Origin: Hymenobacter qilianensis
GTDB taxonomy: Bacteria; Bacteroidota; Bacteroidia; Cytophagales; Hymenobacteraceae
Reading direction: 5' to 3'
DNA length: 64,000 nucleotides
Assembly (NCBI RefSeq): GCF_014489555.1
Contig: NZ_CP060784.1
Coordinates: 2,542,001-2,606,000, forward strand
Part shown: piece after piece, positions 9,041 through 18,942 of the stretch
Layout of the letters: each line of letters begins with the position of its first letter
Numbering within the stretch: position 1 is the stretch's first letter
Position numbers and translations under genes: made by a program
The notes under the pieces: generated by a model
The model's database searches: none
What the model was told of the DNA's origin: nothing
Seen by the model: only the letters and a program-made list of their open reading frames with translations

Positions 9041-12000
9041 TTAGAAACCCAAGTTGAGGCCTACCTGGATGGTACGGGCCTGCGGAAAAGTTAGAAAGTC
9101 AGTACCCAATGAAATATTGCTACCGCTAAAGGTGTTTATTTCGGGGTCGAGACCAGAGTAATCCGTGAATGTCAGCAGGTTCTGCCCCGAAACGTAGATA
9201 CGAGCCGTCTGCAAGCGTGCCACTTTCGTGAGTGCTTCTGGGATGTTATAGCCCAGGGTCATAGTCTTCAAGCGCACATATGAGCCATCTTCCAAAAAGC
9301 GAGTTGAGGTACGACGGTTATTGTTGGGATCACCAAATGCAGCGCGGGGGAAAGTAGTGCTTGGATTATCAGCGGTCCAACGATCAAGAGTTGAAGCAAG
9401 CTGACCAAACTGGCCATTCATACCTTCAGCAAAGGAGCGAGTGTTGTTGAAAATTTCGTTGCCAGCCTGAAACTGGAAGAAGAAACCCAAGTCAAATCCT
9501 TTGAAGCTCAACTGGTTGTTAATGCCACCAAAGAAATCAGGCTGTGCTGAACCAATGATAGATTGGTCATCTTGGGTGATCAAGCCATCTTCGTTTCTGT
9601 CTTGGAAGCGAATGTCACCAGGACGGGTTCCTTGTGCTTGATAGAAGACAGTTGTACGGCCAGCCAGTTCACGGGCACGGGCGTTATCAGCATCAATCTC
9701 AGCTTGGGTTTGATATACGCGATCTACCGTATAGCCGTAGAAGCTGCCGAGAGGTGAACCAACCTGTACGCGGTTGGCGAAACCAGCTGCGAATGGAGCA
9801 TTATTTACAAGACTAGTTACTTCGTTCCGGATAAAGGAAACATTGAAGTTGGTGGTCCAAGTAAATGCATCGTTCTTGACGTTTTGCGAAGTCAACTCCA
9901 ATTCCAAGCCCTTATTCTGAAGGCCACCAATGTTCTGAGTTACCGAAAGGAAACCTGACGTTAAAGGGAGTTGACGGTTGAGCAGCAACGCGTCTGCCTG
10001 CTTGCGGAATACGTTAGCTGAGAATAGCAGCCGGCTATCGAAAAAGCCTAAATCCACGCCAACGTTGACTTCACTAGATTTCTCCCAAGTTAAATCCGAT
10101 ACGCCAATTTGAGTCGGCACAAGTCCAGCTAGCTGATTGTAGTTAGCTAAGTTATCAGATCCTACTCCGTATAGATTACGGGACGCAAAGTTGCCAATTT
10201 CGAAGTTGCCTGTTTCACCATAGCCACCGCGTAGCTTCAATTCGCTCAGGAATATTTCAGGGAAGAATGCCTCTTCCGAAATACGCCAGCTACCCGAGAT
10301 AGCTGGGAAAATACCGTACTTGTTTTGCTCACCGAAGCGGGATGAGCCGTCACGGCGTAAGGAGCCGCTCAAAATATAGCGTCCCTTATAATCATAGTTG
10401 GCACGCCCAAAAAAGGAAAGCAGTGTCCAGAGAGTACCATCTGATGAAGCTTCTGTTCTGACTGACCCAGCAGCTAGGCGCGTGATCTTGTTAGTTGCAA
10501 AGCCCGACACAGTAGTAGTGATGCCTTCTTGAGTAGATTTGATAGCACTCTGACCAGCTAATAAAGTGAGATTGTGGTCACCAAAAGTCTGATTGAAGGT
10601 TAAGGTGTTTTCTGTTTGCCAAAGCAAATCATAGCGGCTGTTAGAGTTGCCTAAACCATTGCTGCCTGTAGCCTGCAATAATGTGCTTGGCAGGAAGCGG
10701 TCTTCTTTCAAGTTTAAGTAGTCAGCTCCTAGAGTAGTGCGGAAACGGAGGCTCTTTAAGATATCCGCTTCTGCGTAAATGCTGCCAATTAAGCGGTTAT
10801 TACGTGCTTCTAAAATGGGCAGGGTAGCTGCTGCAATCGGGTTTTCAACTGAAGAATAAGGATCACGCCCAAAGCTGCCATCAGCATTGTAGATTGGGGT
10901 CTGACCACCCAATAATATAGCAGCGCTTAGAACACCATAGATGTTGTTGTCGTTGGCAATCCGGTTGCTTAGTGAGCGGCTGCCAGTTACGTTTACGCCT
11001 ATTCGTACCCGATCGGATACCTTATTATCAAGGTTCAGACGCATACTACCACGATTGTATCCTGAACCAATGATGATTCCCTCTTGATCAAAGTAACTAC
11101 CTGACACTAAGAAGCGAGTCTGCTCATTACCTCCAGATGCCGTGAGAGTGTAGTTGGCTATGCGAGCTGAGCGGAAAATCTCATCTTGCCAGTTAGTACT
11201 GGCACCCGTAAATAATGACTGCTGCGCAGTAGGGTTAGCCTCTACATAGCGTGGCGCTAATCCAACATTGGTACGGGACTCATTGATTAAATCCTGCGAC
11301 TGTTGACCATCAAGCACATCTAAGCGCTTGATTGTCTGCTGAACGCCTTGATATGTATCAAACGTAATCTTGGTACGTCCTGCCTGTCCACGCTTAGTAG
11401 TAATCAGAACAACACCATTGGCAGCGCGTGAGCCGTAAATAGCGGCTGCGGCAGCATCCTTCAGGATCTCTATCGAGGCAATATCATTAGGGTTGATGTC
11501 TGCTAACGCATTCAGTTGCTGGTTACCAACACCAATGTTAGAATAACTGCCTGTGTTAATTGGAACCCCATCTACTACATACAGAGGGTCACTACTAGCT
11601 GAGATAGAGTTGTTTCCCCGAATTCGTACGGCTACACCTCCACCGGGGGTACCTGAGCTAGCATTTACTTGTACTCCCGACGCCCGGCCTTGCAGGGCTT
11701 GATCTACGCCAGCAATAGGCTGCCCCTGAAATTCCTTCGCATCTACGGATGTGATTGCACCGGTCACAAGTGCCTTAGACTGGCTGCCATAACCAACAAC
11801 TACTACTTCGCTTAATGCTTTAGTATCACTGGCAAGCGCGATATTAACTTGGTTACTTGTTCCAATAGTTTGCTCTTGGGAAATGAAACCAATAGAGCTA
11901 AATGTCAGAACACCGCCAGAAGCTGGAGCTGATAACGTAAAGGTGCCATCAGAGTTAGTTGAGACACCGTTACTAGTACCTTTAAGTAAGACCGTTACTC

Positions 12001-12121
12001 CAGGTAGGCCTTCACCGCTTTGCCGGTCCGTGACCCGGCCAGAAATGCTTCGATCTTGGGCTGTCACCTGCTGCAACAGAGTGACAATGAGCAGAAAGCT
12101 CATTAGTAAGATTTTTTTCAT
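9041..12121 (-). CDS. SusC/RagA-type TonB-dependent outer membrane transporter, unit 2
   Basis: An intact 1026-residue TonB-dependent transporter with a signal peptide (MKKILLMSFLL, cleavage after VTAQ), a CarboxypepD_reg-like domain, the LSEVVVVGYGSQSK linker, a plug domain (VRIRGNNSIS, LYVVDGVPI, DIASIEILKDAAAAAIYGSRAANGV) and a C-terminal barrel ending VGLNLGF. The first 110 residues are nearly the same as in the other four SusC proteins of this window, while the barrels differ strongly, so each pair probably takes a different ligand. The gene is followed by its SusD partner. The 12122-12390 gap before it is AT-rich; a TACTTTAG box at 12159-12166 could be a -7 element but has no well-spaced -33 box. 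Confidence 0.95.
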   Translation of the reverse strand: MKKILLMSFLLIVTLLQQVTAQDRSISGRVTDRQSGEGLPGVTVLLKGTSNGVSTNSDGTFTLSAPASGGVLTFSSIGFISQEQTIGTSNQVNIALASDTKALSEVVVVGYGSQSKALVTGAITSVDAKEFQGQPIAGVDQALQGRASGVQVNASSGTPGGGVAVRIRGNNSISASSDPLYVVDGVPINTGSYSNIGVGNQQLNALADINPNDIASIEILKDAAAAAIYGSRAANGVVLITTKRGQAGRTKITFDTYQGVQQTIKRLDVLDGQQSQDLINESRTNVGLAPRYVEANPTAQQSLFTGASTNWQDEIFRSARIANYTLTASGGNEQTRFLVSGSYFDQEGIIIGSGYNRGSMRLNLDNKVSDRVRIGVNVTGSRSLSNRIANDNNIYGVLSAAILLGGQTPIYNADGSFGRDPYSSVENPIAAATLPILEARNNRLIGSIYAEADILKSLRFRTTLGADYLNLKEDRFLPSTLLQATGSNGLGNSNSRYDLLWQTENTLTFNQTFGDHNLTLLAGQSAIKSTQEGITTTVSGFATNKITRLAAGSVRTEASSDGTLWTLLSFFGRANYDYKGRYILSGSLRRDGSSRFGEQNKYGIFPAISGSWRISEEAFFPEIFLSELKLRGGYGETGNFEIGNFASRNLYGVGSDNLANYNQLAGLVPTQIGVSDLTWEKSSEVNVGVDLGFFDSRLLFSANVFRKQADALLLNRQLPLTSGFLSVTQNIGGLQNKGLELELTSQNVKNDAFTWTTNFNVSFIRNEVTSLVNNAPFAAGFANRVQVGSPLGSFYGYTVDRVYQTQAEIDADNARARELAGRTTVFYQAQGTRPGDIRFQDRNEDGLITQDDQSIIGSAQPDFFGGINNQLSFKGFDLGFFFQFQAGNEIFNNTRSFAEGMNGQFGQLASTLDRWTADNPSTTFPRAAFGDPNNNRRTSTRFLEDGSYVRLKTMTLGYNIPEALTKVARLQTARIYVSGQNLLTFTDYSGLDPEINTFSGSNISLGTDFLTFPQARTIQVGLNLGF

Positions 12122-12392
12122 GCAATAGATTGATTAATGAGAAAAGGTGAGTGTTTAGCTAAAGTAATTATAAATCAAGTGAGATAATATTATGATAACA
12201 TCATTTGACACTATTTTTTATTACTAACAATCACAATATTATTATAATTATAAATTAATTGCATTTTTTTACGATGACTTAACATTTAGTTGAGAAACTA
12301 TATATAGTTTAGGGATAGTTAAGTCTGCTATTAGTTGATTCTCATTTCTGGAGATACTTGCTTTAAAGGTTGTTGATCAGAACAACTAAAGC

Positions 12393-12426
12393 AAAAAAGC
12401 CCCCAGAATTTTCTGGGGGGCTTTTT
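12393..12426. terminator. Terminator after SusCD unit 3 made of facing GCCCCCCAG motifs
   Basis: AAAAAAGCCCCCAGAA pairs with TTCTGGGGGGCTTTTT. Here the five-base run is in the left arm (12400-12404) and the six-base run in the right arm. It lies 16 bases past the stop of the unit 3 SusD gene. Confidence 0.9.
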
Positions 12427-12442
12427 ACAGAATGCCAATCAA

Positions 12443-14074
12443 TTAGTACCCGGGATTCTGGGCAATATTAGGATTGTTAGCAATCTCAACGGATGGAATT
12501 GGCCACAAGAAGCGTGGGTCTGTGTAAGGAATTGGAGCTACACTTCCCGTCACTGTTACTGGTGTTCCACACTTATAGTTTGCCATTACGGTTTGTGCAG
12601 CCGAGAACTTACGGGGAATACCTCCCGATTTGAAAGTAGGATCGACTATCAAGCGGTGAATGTCATCCCAACGGAAGCCTTCTGCCACAAACTCAACACG
12701 ACGTTCATTGAGAATCGCCTGAATCAAACTGGTCTGATTAGCAAAAGATGCAGCCGTATACTGATCAGCAACAGTCGTCACGGCACGATTGCGGACTGCA
12801 TTTAGCAAGGCAAGTGCTTCAGCTTGTTTGCCTAATCTAGCTTGCGCCTCAGCCTGATTTAGCAATACTTCAGCATAGCGAATGATAGGTGCGAAGTCAC
12901 TTCCAGTAGCAACGTCCCTATACTTAAAGCTGAAATAACGGGTGGGCGCCATCTGCAATAGCTGAGTACGACGTAGGTCAGTGCAAGTCCAGAAACTAGA
13001 GTTATACAAAACCGGACTAACAGCTATAAGGCCCCGTCCCCCAATACCAACGGGAGCAGGCGAGTTTGAGCCAAAGAAGGAAGGTAAAGCGCCATTGACT
13101 CCTGGGTTATCATCTGAACTGTTTTCAATTGAGAAGATATTCTCAACGGTAGCCCCAGCAATACCAGGAAATGCTGCCAGGGGAGTAGCCGTGAGAGCGT
13201 AGCTACCAATCGGGCTAGTGAAAGCTGTCGTACCAGCAATCAGTTTTGCTCCCTCTGTTACCACACCAGCGTAGTTTCCTTGGTGAAGAAGGAGACGCTG
13301 GCGAAGTGCGATTGCCGCACCTTTCGTGGCTCGCGTTACCTTGTTGGCAATTCCGCCCGTCCGAGTGGCAGGAAGATTCTCTTCAGCAAATTTCAGGTCT
13401 TCCAGCATCAGGGTGTAACCTTCTGCTACTGTGTTACGGCCCTGTACTCGTGCCCGCTCCAACGTACTGGTGGAATTAATGGCAAAGTCACGCACTGGTA
13501 CGCCCTCCGCACTACCTTGACCGTCGGCATATGGCTTGGCAAAATGCAGCAGCAATTCGTGATAAGCCAACGCCCGCAGGAAGCGTGCTTCACCTTCGAA
13601 TGCCAGTGCTTCAGGTGCGGGAATCAGATTCTTGGTGCCAGCGGCGCGAACACCCTCAATAACTACATTGGATTGATTGATCAATGCATAAAGCGTTGAC
13701 CACATATTTACCACGTTGGGGCTTGATGGAGTAATCGTGTTGGCGTATACGATACCAAAGAAGCCTGCTAGATCTACTACATCTTCCCCACGGATATCAT
13801 CCAATTCCGTGGCAGCCGCGCCGAAAGGATAGCCTCGAACGGCGAGAGCAGTACCGTTCAGCGGGTCGTAGAAACCGGACTGAGCTGCATTATACAAACC
13901 GGCTACTGAAAGATTTACCTTCGCAGCGTCCTCAAAAGCAGTCCCTTCGGCCACGCTATCCTGAGGCTCCAGATCTGTTACTTCACAAGCACCCAAGCCC
14001 AGCGCCAGAAAAGAGGTCAACGCCAACATGCGGGCCTGACGGGGGGCAAAAAATCTTAATATTTGATTATTCAT
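12443..14074 (-). CDS. RagB/SusD family nutrient-uptake lipoprotein, unit 3
   Basis: A 543-residue RagB/SusD protein with a long N-region (MNNQILRFFAPRQARM) before the hydrophobic core and a lipobox at Cys30 (LGLGAC). The mature start EVTDLEPQDS is acidic, as expected for surface lipoproteins. The ARFLRALAYHELLLHFAKPYADG helix pair and the C-terminal NERRVEFVAEGFRWDDIHRL plus IAQNPGY are family hallmarks. A motif variant (ACGGGGGGCAAAA) falls in its signal-peptide codons near 14041. It pairs with the SusC gene 13 bases upstream. The substrate is unknown. Confidence 0.93.
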   Translation of the reverse strand: MNNQILRFFAPRQARMLALTSFLALGLGACEVTDLEPQDSVAEGTAFEDAAKVNLSVAGLYNAAQSGFYDPLNGTALAVRGYPFGAAATELDDIRGEDVVDLAGFFGIVYANTITPSSPNVVNMWSTLYALINQSNVVIEGVRAAGTKNLIPAPEALAFEGEARFLRALAYHELLLHFAKPYADGQGSAEGVPVRDFAINSTSTLERARVQGRNTVAEGYTLMLEDLKFAEENLPATRTGGIANKVTRATKGAAIALRQRLLLHQGNYAGVVTEGAKLIAGTTAFTSPIGSYALTATPLAAFPGIAGATVENIFSIENSSDDNPGVNGALPSFFGSNSPAPVGIGGRGLIAVSPVLYNSSFWTCTDLRRTQLLQMAPTRYFSFKYRDVATGSDFAPIIRYAEVLLNQAEAQARLGKQAEALALLNAVRNRAVTTVADQYTAASFANQTSLIQAILNERRVEFVAEGFRWDDIHRLIVDPTFKSGGIPRKFSAAQTVMANYKCGTPVTVTGSVAPIPYTDPRFLWPIPSVEIANNPNIAQNPGY

Positions 14075-14087
14075 GAGTAATTAAAAT

Positions 14088-17000
14088 TTAGAAGGATGCA
14101 TTCAGACCTACCGTGAATACACGCTGCTGCGGGTTGCCATTAAAGTCAATGCCAGCCTGCGAATTGGTGTCACCATTGGCGTTTACTTCCGGATCAAGTC
14201 CTTTGTAGCCCGAAATTGTGAAGGCATTTTGTATTTGGCCATAGACGCGCAAACGGCTTAGAGCAGCAACGCCTGCCAAGTTCTGAGGAAGGGTATAGCC
14301 AATGGTAGCATTCTGTAGACGCAAGAAGTCTCCATTCTCTACAAAGCGGCTCGACGAAGCATTGTTCAGGTTGATAAAGTCCGAGTTAGCAAACTCCAAA
14401 CGGGGAACATTTGTCTGCTGGCCAGGTGTAGTCCAACGGTCCAGAATCTCGGTGCCATTATTCAAAAACTCCATGCGCAGCAACTGCTGACGCGTTACGT
14501 TCATAATCTTGTTGCCGCCAGAGAAGCGGAAGAATACTGACAGGTCAAGGCCTTTGTAAGTGAACGAGTTGTTCACACCACCGAACCAAGTAGGGTTGGA
14601 GTTGCCTAAAATAAAGCGGTCCTCATCGGCACGTAGAGTCGAACGAGTAGAGGTAGTTGTTACTTCTGGGCTGCTTGGGTCATACACGTAATACGTGTTA
14701 TTGGCAATATTGCCCTGCACCAATGAACCATCGCGCTTGCGGTAGATAGGGTTACCGTTAGCTGCGTTTACGCCTTGGAAATCATAGCCATAAATGGAGC
14801 CGATTGACTCTCCTACGCGGGTAACATTGTAAGTGAAGAGAAGGTCAGCATTGTTGTCCGCCTGATTCAGCTCCAATACCTCGTTTTTGTTCGTAGAGAA
14901 GTTGATGTTAGTCGTCCAGTTGAAGTCTTCATTGGCAATGTTCTGCGTGTTAAGTGCAAATTCAAAGCCTTCGTTACGCATACGACCGATGTTAGCATTG
15001 TAGCCGCTATTAGGGATACCTAACGATAGAGGCGCACGAACGAACAGGATGAGGTCGTCAATGTTGTTTTGATAGTAGTCAGCAGTCAAAGTGAAACGGT
15101 CGTCCAAGAAGCCTAAATCAACACCGAAGTCTTTTTTCTTGGATGTCTCCCACTTCAGGTTCTCGTTACCAAACTGACCATTGATATTATAACCAATACC
15201 ATTTTGCGAACCGTATTTGGCAGGACCGAACAAGCTAGCATATGGGTAGTTGCCAATGTCTACGTTACCTACTTCCGCGTAGCTAGCACGTAACTTCAAA
15301 TCGGATAATATGCTGCTTATGCCTGAGCTTTTGAAGAAAGGCTCCTGCGAAACGCGCCAGCCAAGAGAGGCACCGGGGAAAGTACCACGGCGGTTAGCTT
15401 CTGGCAGCGATGAAATGGCGTCATTACGAACCGTTGCGCTCAATAGGTAACGATCTTTGAAGGCATAGTTGATGCGACCAAAGTAAGAGTCGAAACCATT
15501 TTCGCCGAAGCCACCACCAACAGTAGGAGTAGCCAAAGTGCCGCTGATGATGTTGTTAGAGCCAAAGTAGCGATCTGAAATACCGGTACCCTGAGCGAAG
15601 AAGGACTGAGCACGCGTTTTCTGGTATTCAACACCTGCTATTACACCAATCTTGTGAGCATCACCAAATTGCTTGTCGTAAGCAATTGTGTTCTGCCAGT
15701 TCCAACGGAACGTAGGAGCAAACTGCTGAAATACGACACCGCGTGAGCCCAGACCATCACCATGACGGGGATCCAGAAATTGAAAGTCGTCGTTCAGGAA
15801 AAAGTCCGTGCCGTATTGGGTACGCAAACGCAAGCCTTCTAATGGCTGTACTTCAGCGAACACATTACCCAGAATACGGTAGTTAGTAGCACCGAATACG
15901 TTATTCTCTAACGCGAATAATACGTTAGGATAGTTGAAGGAAATACCCTGCGTATTGTTGCCTTGACCAATTACAGCCGGAGCAGTGGGGAGGATATAAG
16001 GAGTACCATCTTCATTGCGGGCCGGTACGTTCGGGAATACCGACAGCGCATTGAGTACGTTGCCTGACAGGCTATTACGGCCCGTATTCAAACCTTCGTT
16101 TTCAGTACGGGTCAAACCTACGTTCATACCAAGATTTAGCCACTTCGTTACTTCCTGATTCAGGTTACCCCGGAAGGTAGCGCGCTTCAAGGAGTTGGCT
16201 TTGATAACGGCATTCTGATCAGTGTAACCTGCTGAGAAATAGTAATTTGTTTTCTCAGTAGCACCACCAACAGATATTACGTGGTTTTGCTGGAAGCCAG
16301 TGCGGAAAATCAGATCCTGCCAGTCAGTGCTTACATTTTGGCCATTACGCTCAAAAGGAAAGGCTTGTGGTTTTTCGCCAACTGCAGCGTACTTCTCGTT
16401 GCTGATTTCAATGAATTGGTCTGCATTCAGTACGTCGTAGCGCTTGGTAGTTTTTGCCCAACCAAACCAGTTATCATAGCTGATAGTGGCTTTGCCCAAC
16501 TTTCCTTTCTTGGTTGTGATCAGGATAACGCCGTTAGCAGCCCGTGAGCCGTAGATAGCGGTAGCCGAACCGTCCTTCAGAACTTCGTAAGAATCGATGT
16601 CAGCAGGGTTGATGTCACCCAGTGGGTTGTTAGGAGTTACACCGCTTTGGTTACCAGTAATTACCGGAACACCATCTACTACAATCAGGGGAGAAGCCCC
16701 CGAAGAGATTGAGTTCGTACCGCGAATACGGATACGGGGTGCCTGACCTAGGATACCTGAGGGGGTAGTAACTTGTACACCTGCTGCCCGGCCAGCCAAT
16801 TGTTGGTCAAAGCTAGGAGTAGCTAGGTTAGCAATTTCTTCACCTTTCACGGAAGAGATAGAGCCTGTTACGTCTCTGCGCTCTTGCGTACCATAACCAG
16901 TTACGACAACTTCGCTCAACTGCTTGGTGTCGCCGGCCAAAGCCACGTTTATTTGATCATTCGTACCAATTTCACGCTCTAACTGAATATAACCGATAGA

Positions 17001-17225
17001 ACTAAATACGAGGATACCTCCCGTAGCAGGTACTGTCAAGGTGAAGGTACCATCAGAGTTTGTCGAAATGCCATTGTTGGTGCCTTTTAACAATACTGTG
17101 ACACCTGGCAATCCTTCCCCTGATTGACGGTCTGTGACCCGTCCCGATACATTTCGGTCTTGAGCCGTGACTTGCTGTAGCAAGGTGAACATGAGCAATA
17201 TGCTCATGAGTAAGATTCTTTTCAT
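14088..17225 (-). CDS. SusC/RagA-type TonB-dependent outer membrane transporter, unit 3
   Basis: An intact 1045-residue transporter. Signal peptide MKRILLMSILL ending VTAQD, the regulatory-like domain NVSGRVTDRQSGEGLPG, linker SEVVVTGYGTQERRDVTGSIS, plug motifs IRIRGTNSIS, LIVVDGVPV and DIDSYEVLKDGSATAIYGSRAANGV, then a long barrel ending TVGLNASF. The VTGSISSVKGEEIANL plug type is the commonest SusC plug. The barrel has repeated aromatic beta-strand patterns such as DFNWTTNINFSTNKNEVLEL. It forms a two-gene unit with the downstream SusD gene and has its own promoter candidate at 17276-17304. Confidence 0.95.
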   Translation of the reverse strand: MKRILLMSILLMFTLLQQVTAQDRNVSGRVTDRQSGEGLPGVTVLLKGTNNGISTNSDGTFTLTVPATGGILVFSSIGYIQLEREIGTNDQINVALAGDTKQLSEVVVTGYGTQERRDVTGSISSVKGEEIANLATPSFDQQLAGRAAGVQVTTPSGILGQAPRIRIRGTNSISSGASPLIVVDGVPVITGNQSGVTPNNPLGDINPADIDSYEVLKDGSATAIYGSRAANGVILITTKKGKLGKATISYDNWFGWAKTTKRYDVLNADQFIEISNEKYAAVGEKPQAFPFERNGQNVSTDWQDLIFRTGFQQNHVISVGGATEKTNYYFSAGYTDQNAVIKANSLKRATFRGNLNQEVTKWLNLGMNVGLTRTENEGLNTGRNSLSGNVLNALSVFPNVPARNEDGTPYILPTAPAVIGQGNNTQGISFNYPNVLFALENNVFGATNYRILGNVFAEVQPLEGLRLRTQYGTDFFLNDDFQFLDPRHGDGLGSRGVVFQQFAPTFRWNWQNTIAYDKQFGDAHKIGVIAGVEYQKTRAQSFFAQGTGISDRYFGSNNIISGTLATPTVGGGFGENGFDSYFGRINYAFKDRYLLSATVRNDAISSLPEANRRGTFPGASLGWRVSQEPFFKSSGISSILSDLKLRASYAEVGNVDIGNYPYASLFGPAKYGSQNGIGYNINGQFGNENLKWETSKKKDFGVDLGFLDDRFTLTADYYQNNIDDLILFVRAPLSLGIPNSGYNANIGRMRNEGFEFALNTQNIANEDFNWTTNINFSTNKNEVLELNQADNNADLLFTYNVTRVGESIGSIYGYDFQGVNAANGNPIYRKRDGSLVQGNIANNTYYVYDPSSPEVTTTSTRSTLRADEDRFILGNSNPTWFGGVNNSFTYKGLDLSVFFRFSGGNKIMNVTRQQLLRMEFLNNGTEILDRWTTPGQQTNVPRLEFANSDFINLNNASSSRFVENGDFLRLQNATIGYTLPQNLAGVAALSRLRVYGQIQNAFTISGYKGLDPEVNANGDTNSQAGIDFNGNPQQRVFTVGLNASF

Positions 17226-17275
17226 GCAAAAAAGGTTTGGGTAAGAAGAATTGTGAAACTTAACTTTTGCTCCGC

Positions 17276-17304
17276 TAAAAATAGCGATGAATTGTTTAAA
17301 ACAA
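17276..17304 (-). promoter_or_regulatory. Candidate promoter for SusC unit 3
   Basis: On the minus strand, TTG (17302-17304) precedes TATTTTTA (17276-17283) by 18 bases, a good match to the Bacteroidota -33/-7 spacing with one mismatch in the -7 box. The predicted leader is about 45 bases. The remainder of 17305-17433 is AT-rich without further structure that I can see. Confidence 0.5.
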
Positions 17305-17433
17305 CATTTATAATATTTTTTCGTAGCGGTCGAATAGTTGAGGTATTGTATTTAAATGATGAAAAAAATTACATTTCTCATAAGATATCATATTGAAAAT
17401 TGGCAAAGTCATACAGATGAGCCTCAGACTCTG

Positions 17434-18772
17434 TCAGATTCGTTTTTCTTGATCCCCTTTTTCATAAGGAAGAAAAAGCATTATCAGATTCAGCATTTCG
17501 CTTCGGCTTTCCATTAAATCCTGTGATATAATGGTTTTGGGGGTGAAAAGGGATTATTGGGGTTATTAGCCGTATTGTCATAAGTGCCCTCCACTTGAAT
17601 TACTGACCCTTTAGGAATTAACGTCAAATGGCGAAATTGATAAGATTCTTGCCAGCGGAAGTCCCATTCTGGAATACTGACCAATGGAATCTGCTTTCCT
17701 TCAGGAGTTGTTGCCCACGCTTTGAATCTTTTGCCAATCAGGTGCATATGCGGCCAGACGTAGAGCAGTGATAAATCGGTGCTTGTCTTTAGCTGAACCT
17801 GAAACTTTTTGACGCTGTCAGCTGGAATGACTAGCGGTGGATCAATGGTGCCCAAGCCGCCTGAACCAATGCTGGTGGCTTGGATCTCACGTGTAATAGG
17901 CGTCTTGGTAAAGTAGAGCTTGATTTGAGACCAGTCGGTGGTATCCACGCCAGAAGGCCCGTAGTGAGCAGTCAGGAGAATAACTCCACGCTTGGGCATT
18001 GTGAAGCCTATGCCGGCCGGGAACTCCTGCTTGCTTGCTCCAGGTATCCAACCACCATAATAGGCCACATGCTGCATAAGCGGTTGGAACTCCTGCAGAT
18101 TAGTCAGGAATTGATCTGATAGTACATAGTCTTGACCGGTATTGATGTCGATTTCGGGCCCTACTGACTGCACGGCGTAATTAGCATGATGCATGAGAGA
18201 GCGGTTACCCGGTACAAATTCCACCGCTTGCACATTCTGATTGGCAGGTATCTCAAATGGAATCTTGAACATGACAAAGTTCTCCGCGCCATTTCCGCGA
18301 ATAGTAAAAGCCTTTTTAGGACGTAAAATCAGGTCGGGCTTACGCTGGGGGCTTTTTCTGGGGTTGGCACAGAAGCCGTACGCGCTACTTCAGGTCCACG
18401 CTTGGCCCCCGACTCGGTCCAGCGGCGAATGAGCGCTATCTGTTGGTCGGTCAGCCGCCGCTCGTTGGCAAAGGAAACGTAATGCGGATCAGCCTTCCAG
18501 GGCGGCATATACCGGCTTTGCGTCACCGACTGAATCGTGCGCGCACGGCGTGCAACATCCTGAAAGGTAAGCAACGAAAAAGGCGCAGCACCGCCGGGTT
18601 TATGGCAGGAAGTACAATTACTCTGAATAATGGGAGCAATGTGCTCCGTATACGTTACTGCCTTCTGCCCCAGGACATCTGCAATGCTTAATAAATTGAG
18701 TAGGATAAGAAGTCCTATATAGCTAGCGCATGTCCGACGCTGAGCCGCACGACTAAGAAAGGGAAGATACAT
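17434..18772 (-). CDS. Cytochrome c / copper type II ascorbate-dependent monooxygenase-like protein (two one-base gaps)
   Basis: After joining three frame segments this is a protein of about 446 residues. A signal peptide (MYLPFLSRAAQRR, hydrophobic core, GQ) is followed by a cytochrome c-like segment with one CxxCH heme site (SNCTSCHKPGG) and MPPWKAD as the likely distal region. A domain like the copper type II ascorbate-dependent monooxygenase C-terminal fold follows, with candidate copper ligands in LMHHANY, LTAHYGP and WPHMHLIGK. The frame breaks at the five-G runs 18347-18351 and 17539-17543. Adding one base at each restores EKAPQRKPDL and then FSPPKTI, and moves the stop from 17514 to 17434 with the family-like ending SEMLNLIMLFLPYEKGD. 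Periplasmic redox role; substrate unknown. The ATG at 18772 is preferred to a TTG six codons upstream. Confidence 0.82.
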
Positions 18773-18891
18773 AATGGTGGGTGGGGGCAATTCTATCTAC
18801 AGCAACAGCACAAGGGGAAATTTACGGACAAATATTTAGGCTTCTGACTTCCGGTAATTCAAATACTGTTGAGTCTGGGTTCGAATAGCAC

Positions 18892-18926
18892 AAAAAAAGC
18901 CCCCCAGATAGCTGGGGGACTTTTTT
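18892..18926. terminator. Terminator after SusCD unit 4 made of facing GCCCCCCAG motifs
   Basis: AAAAAAAGCCCCCCAG and CTGGGGGACTTTTTT face each other across a very short loop. The right arm has five G followed by A instead of GC. It lies 17 bases past the stop of the unit 4 SusD gene. Confidence 0.88.
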
Positions 18927-18942
18927 CAAAGAAGAGGTAAGA

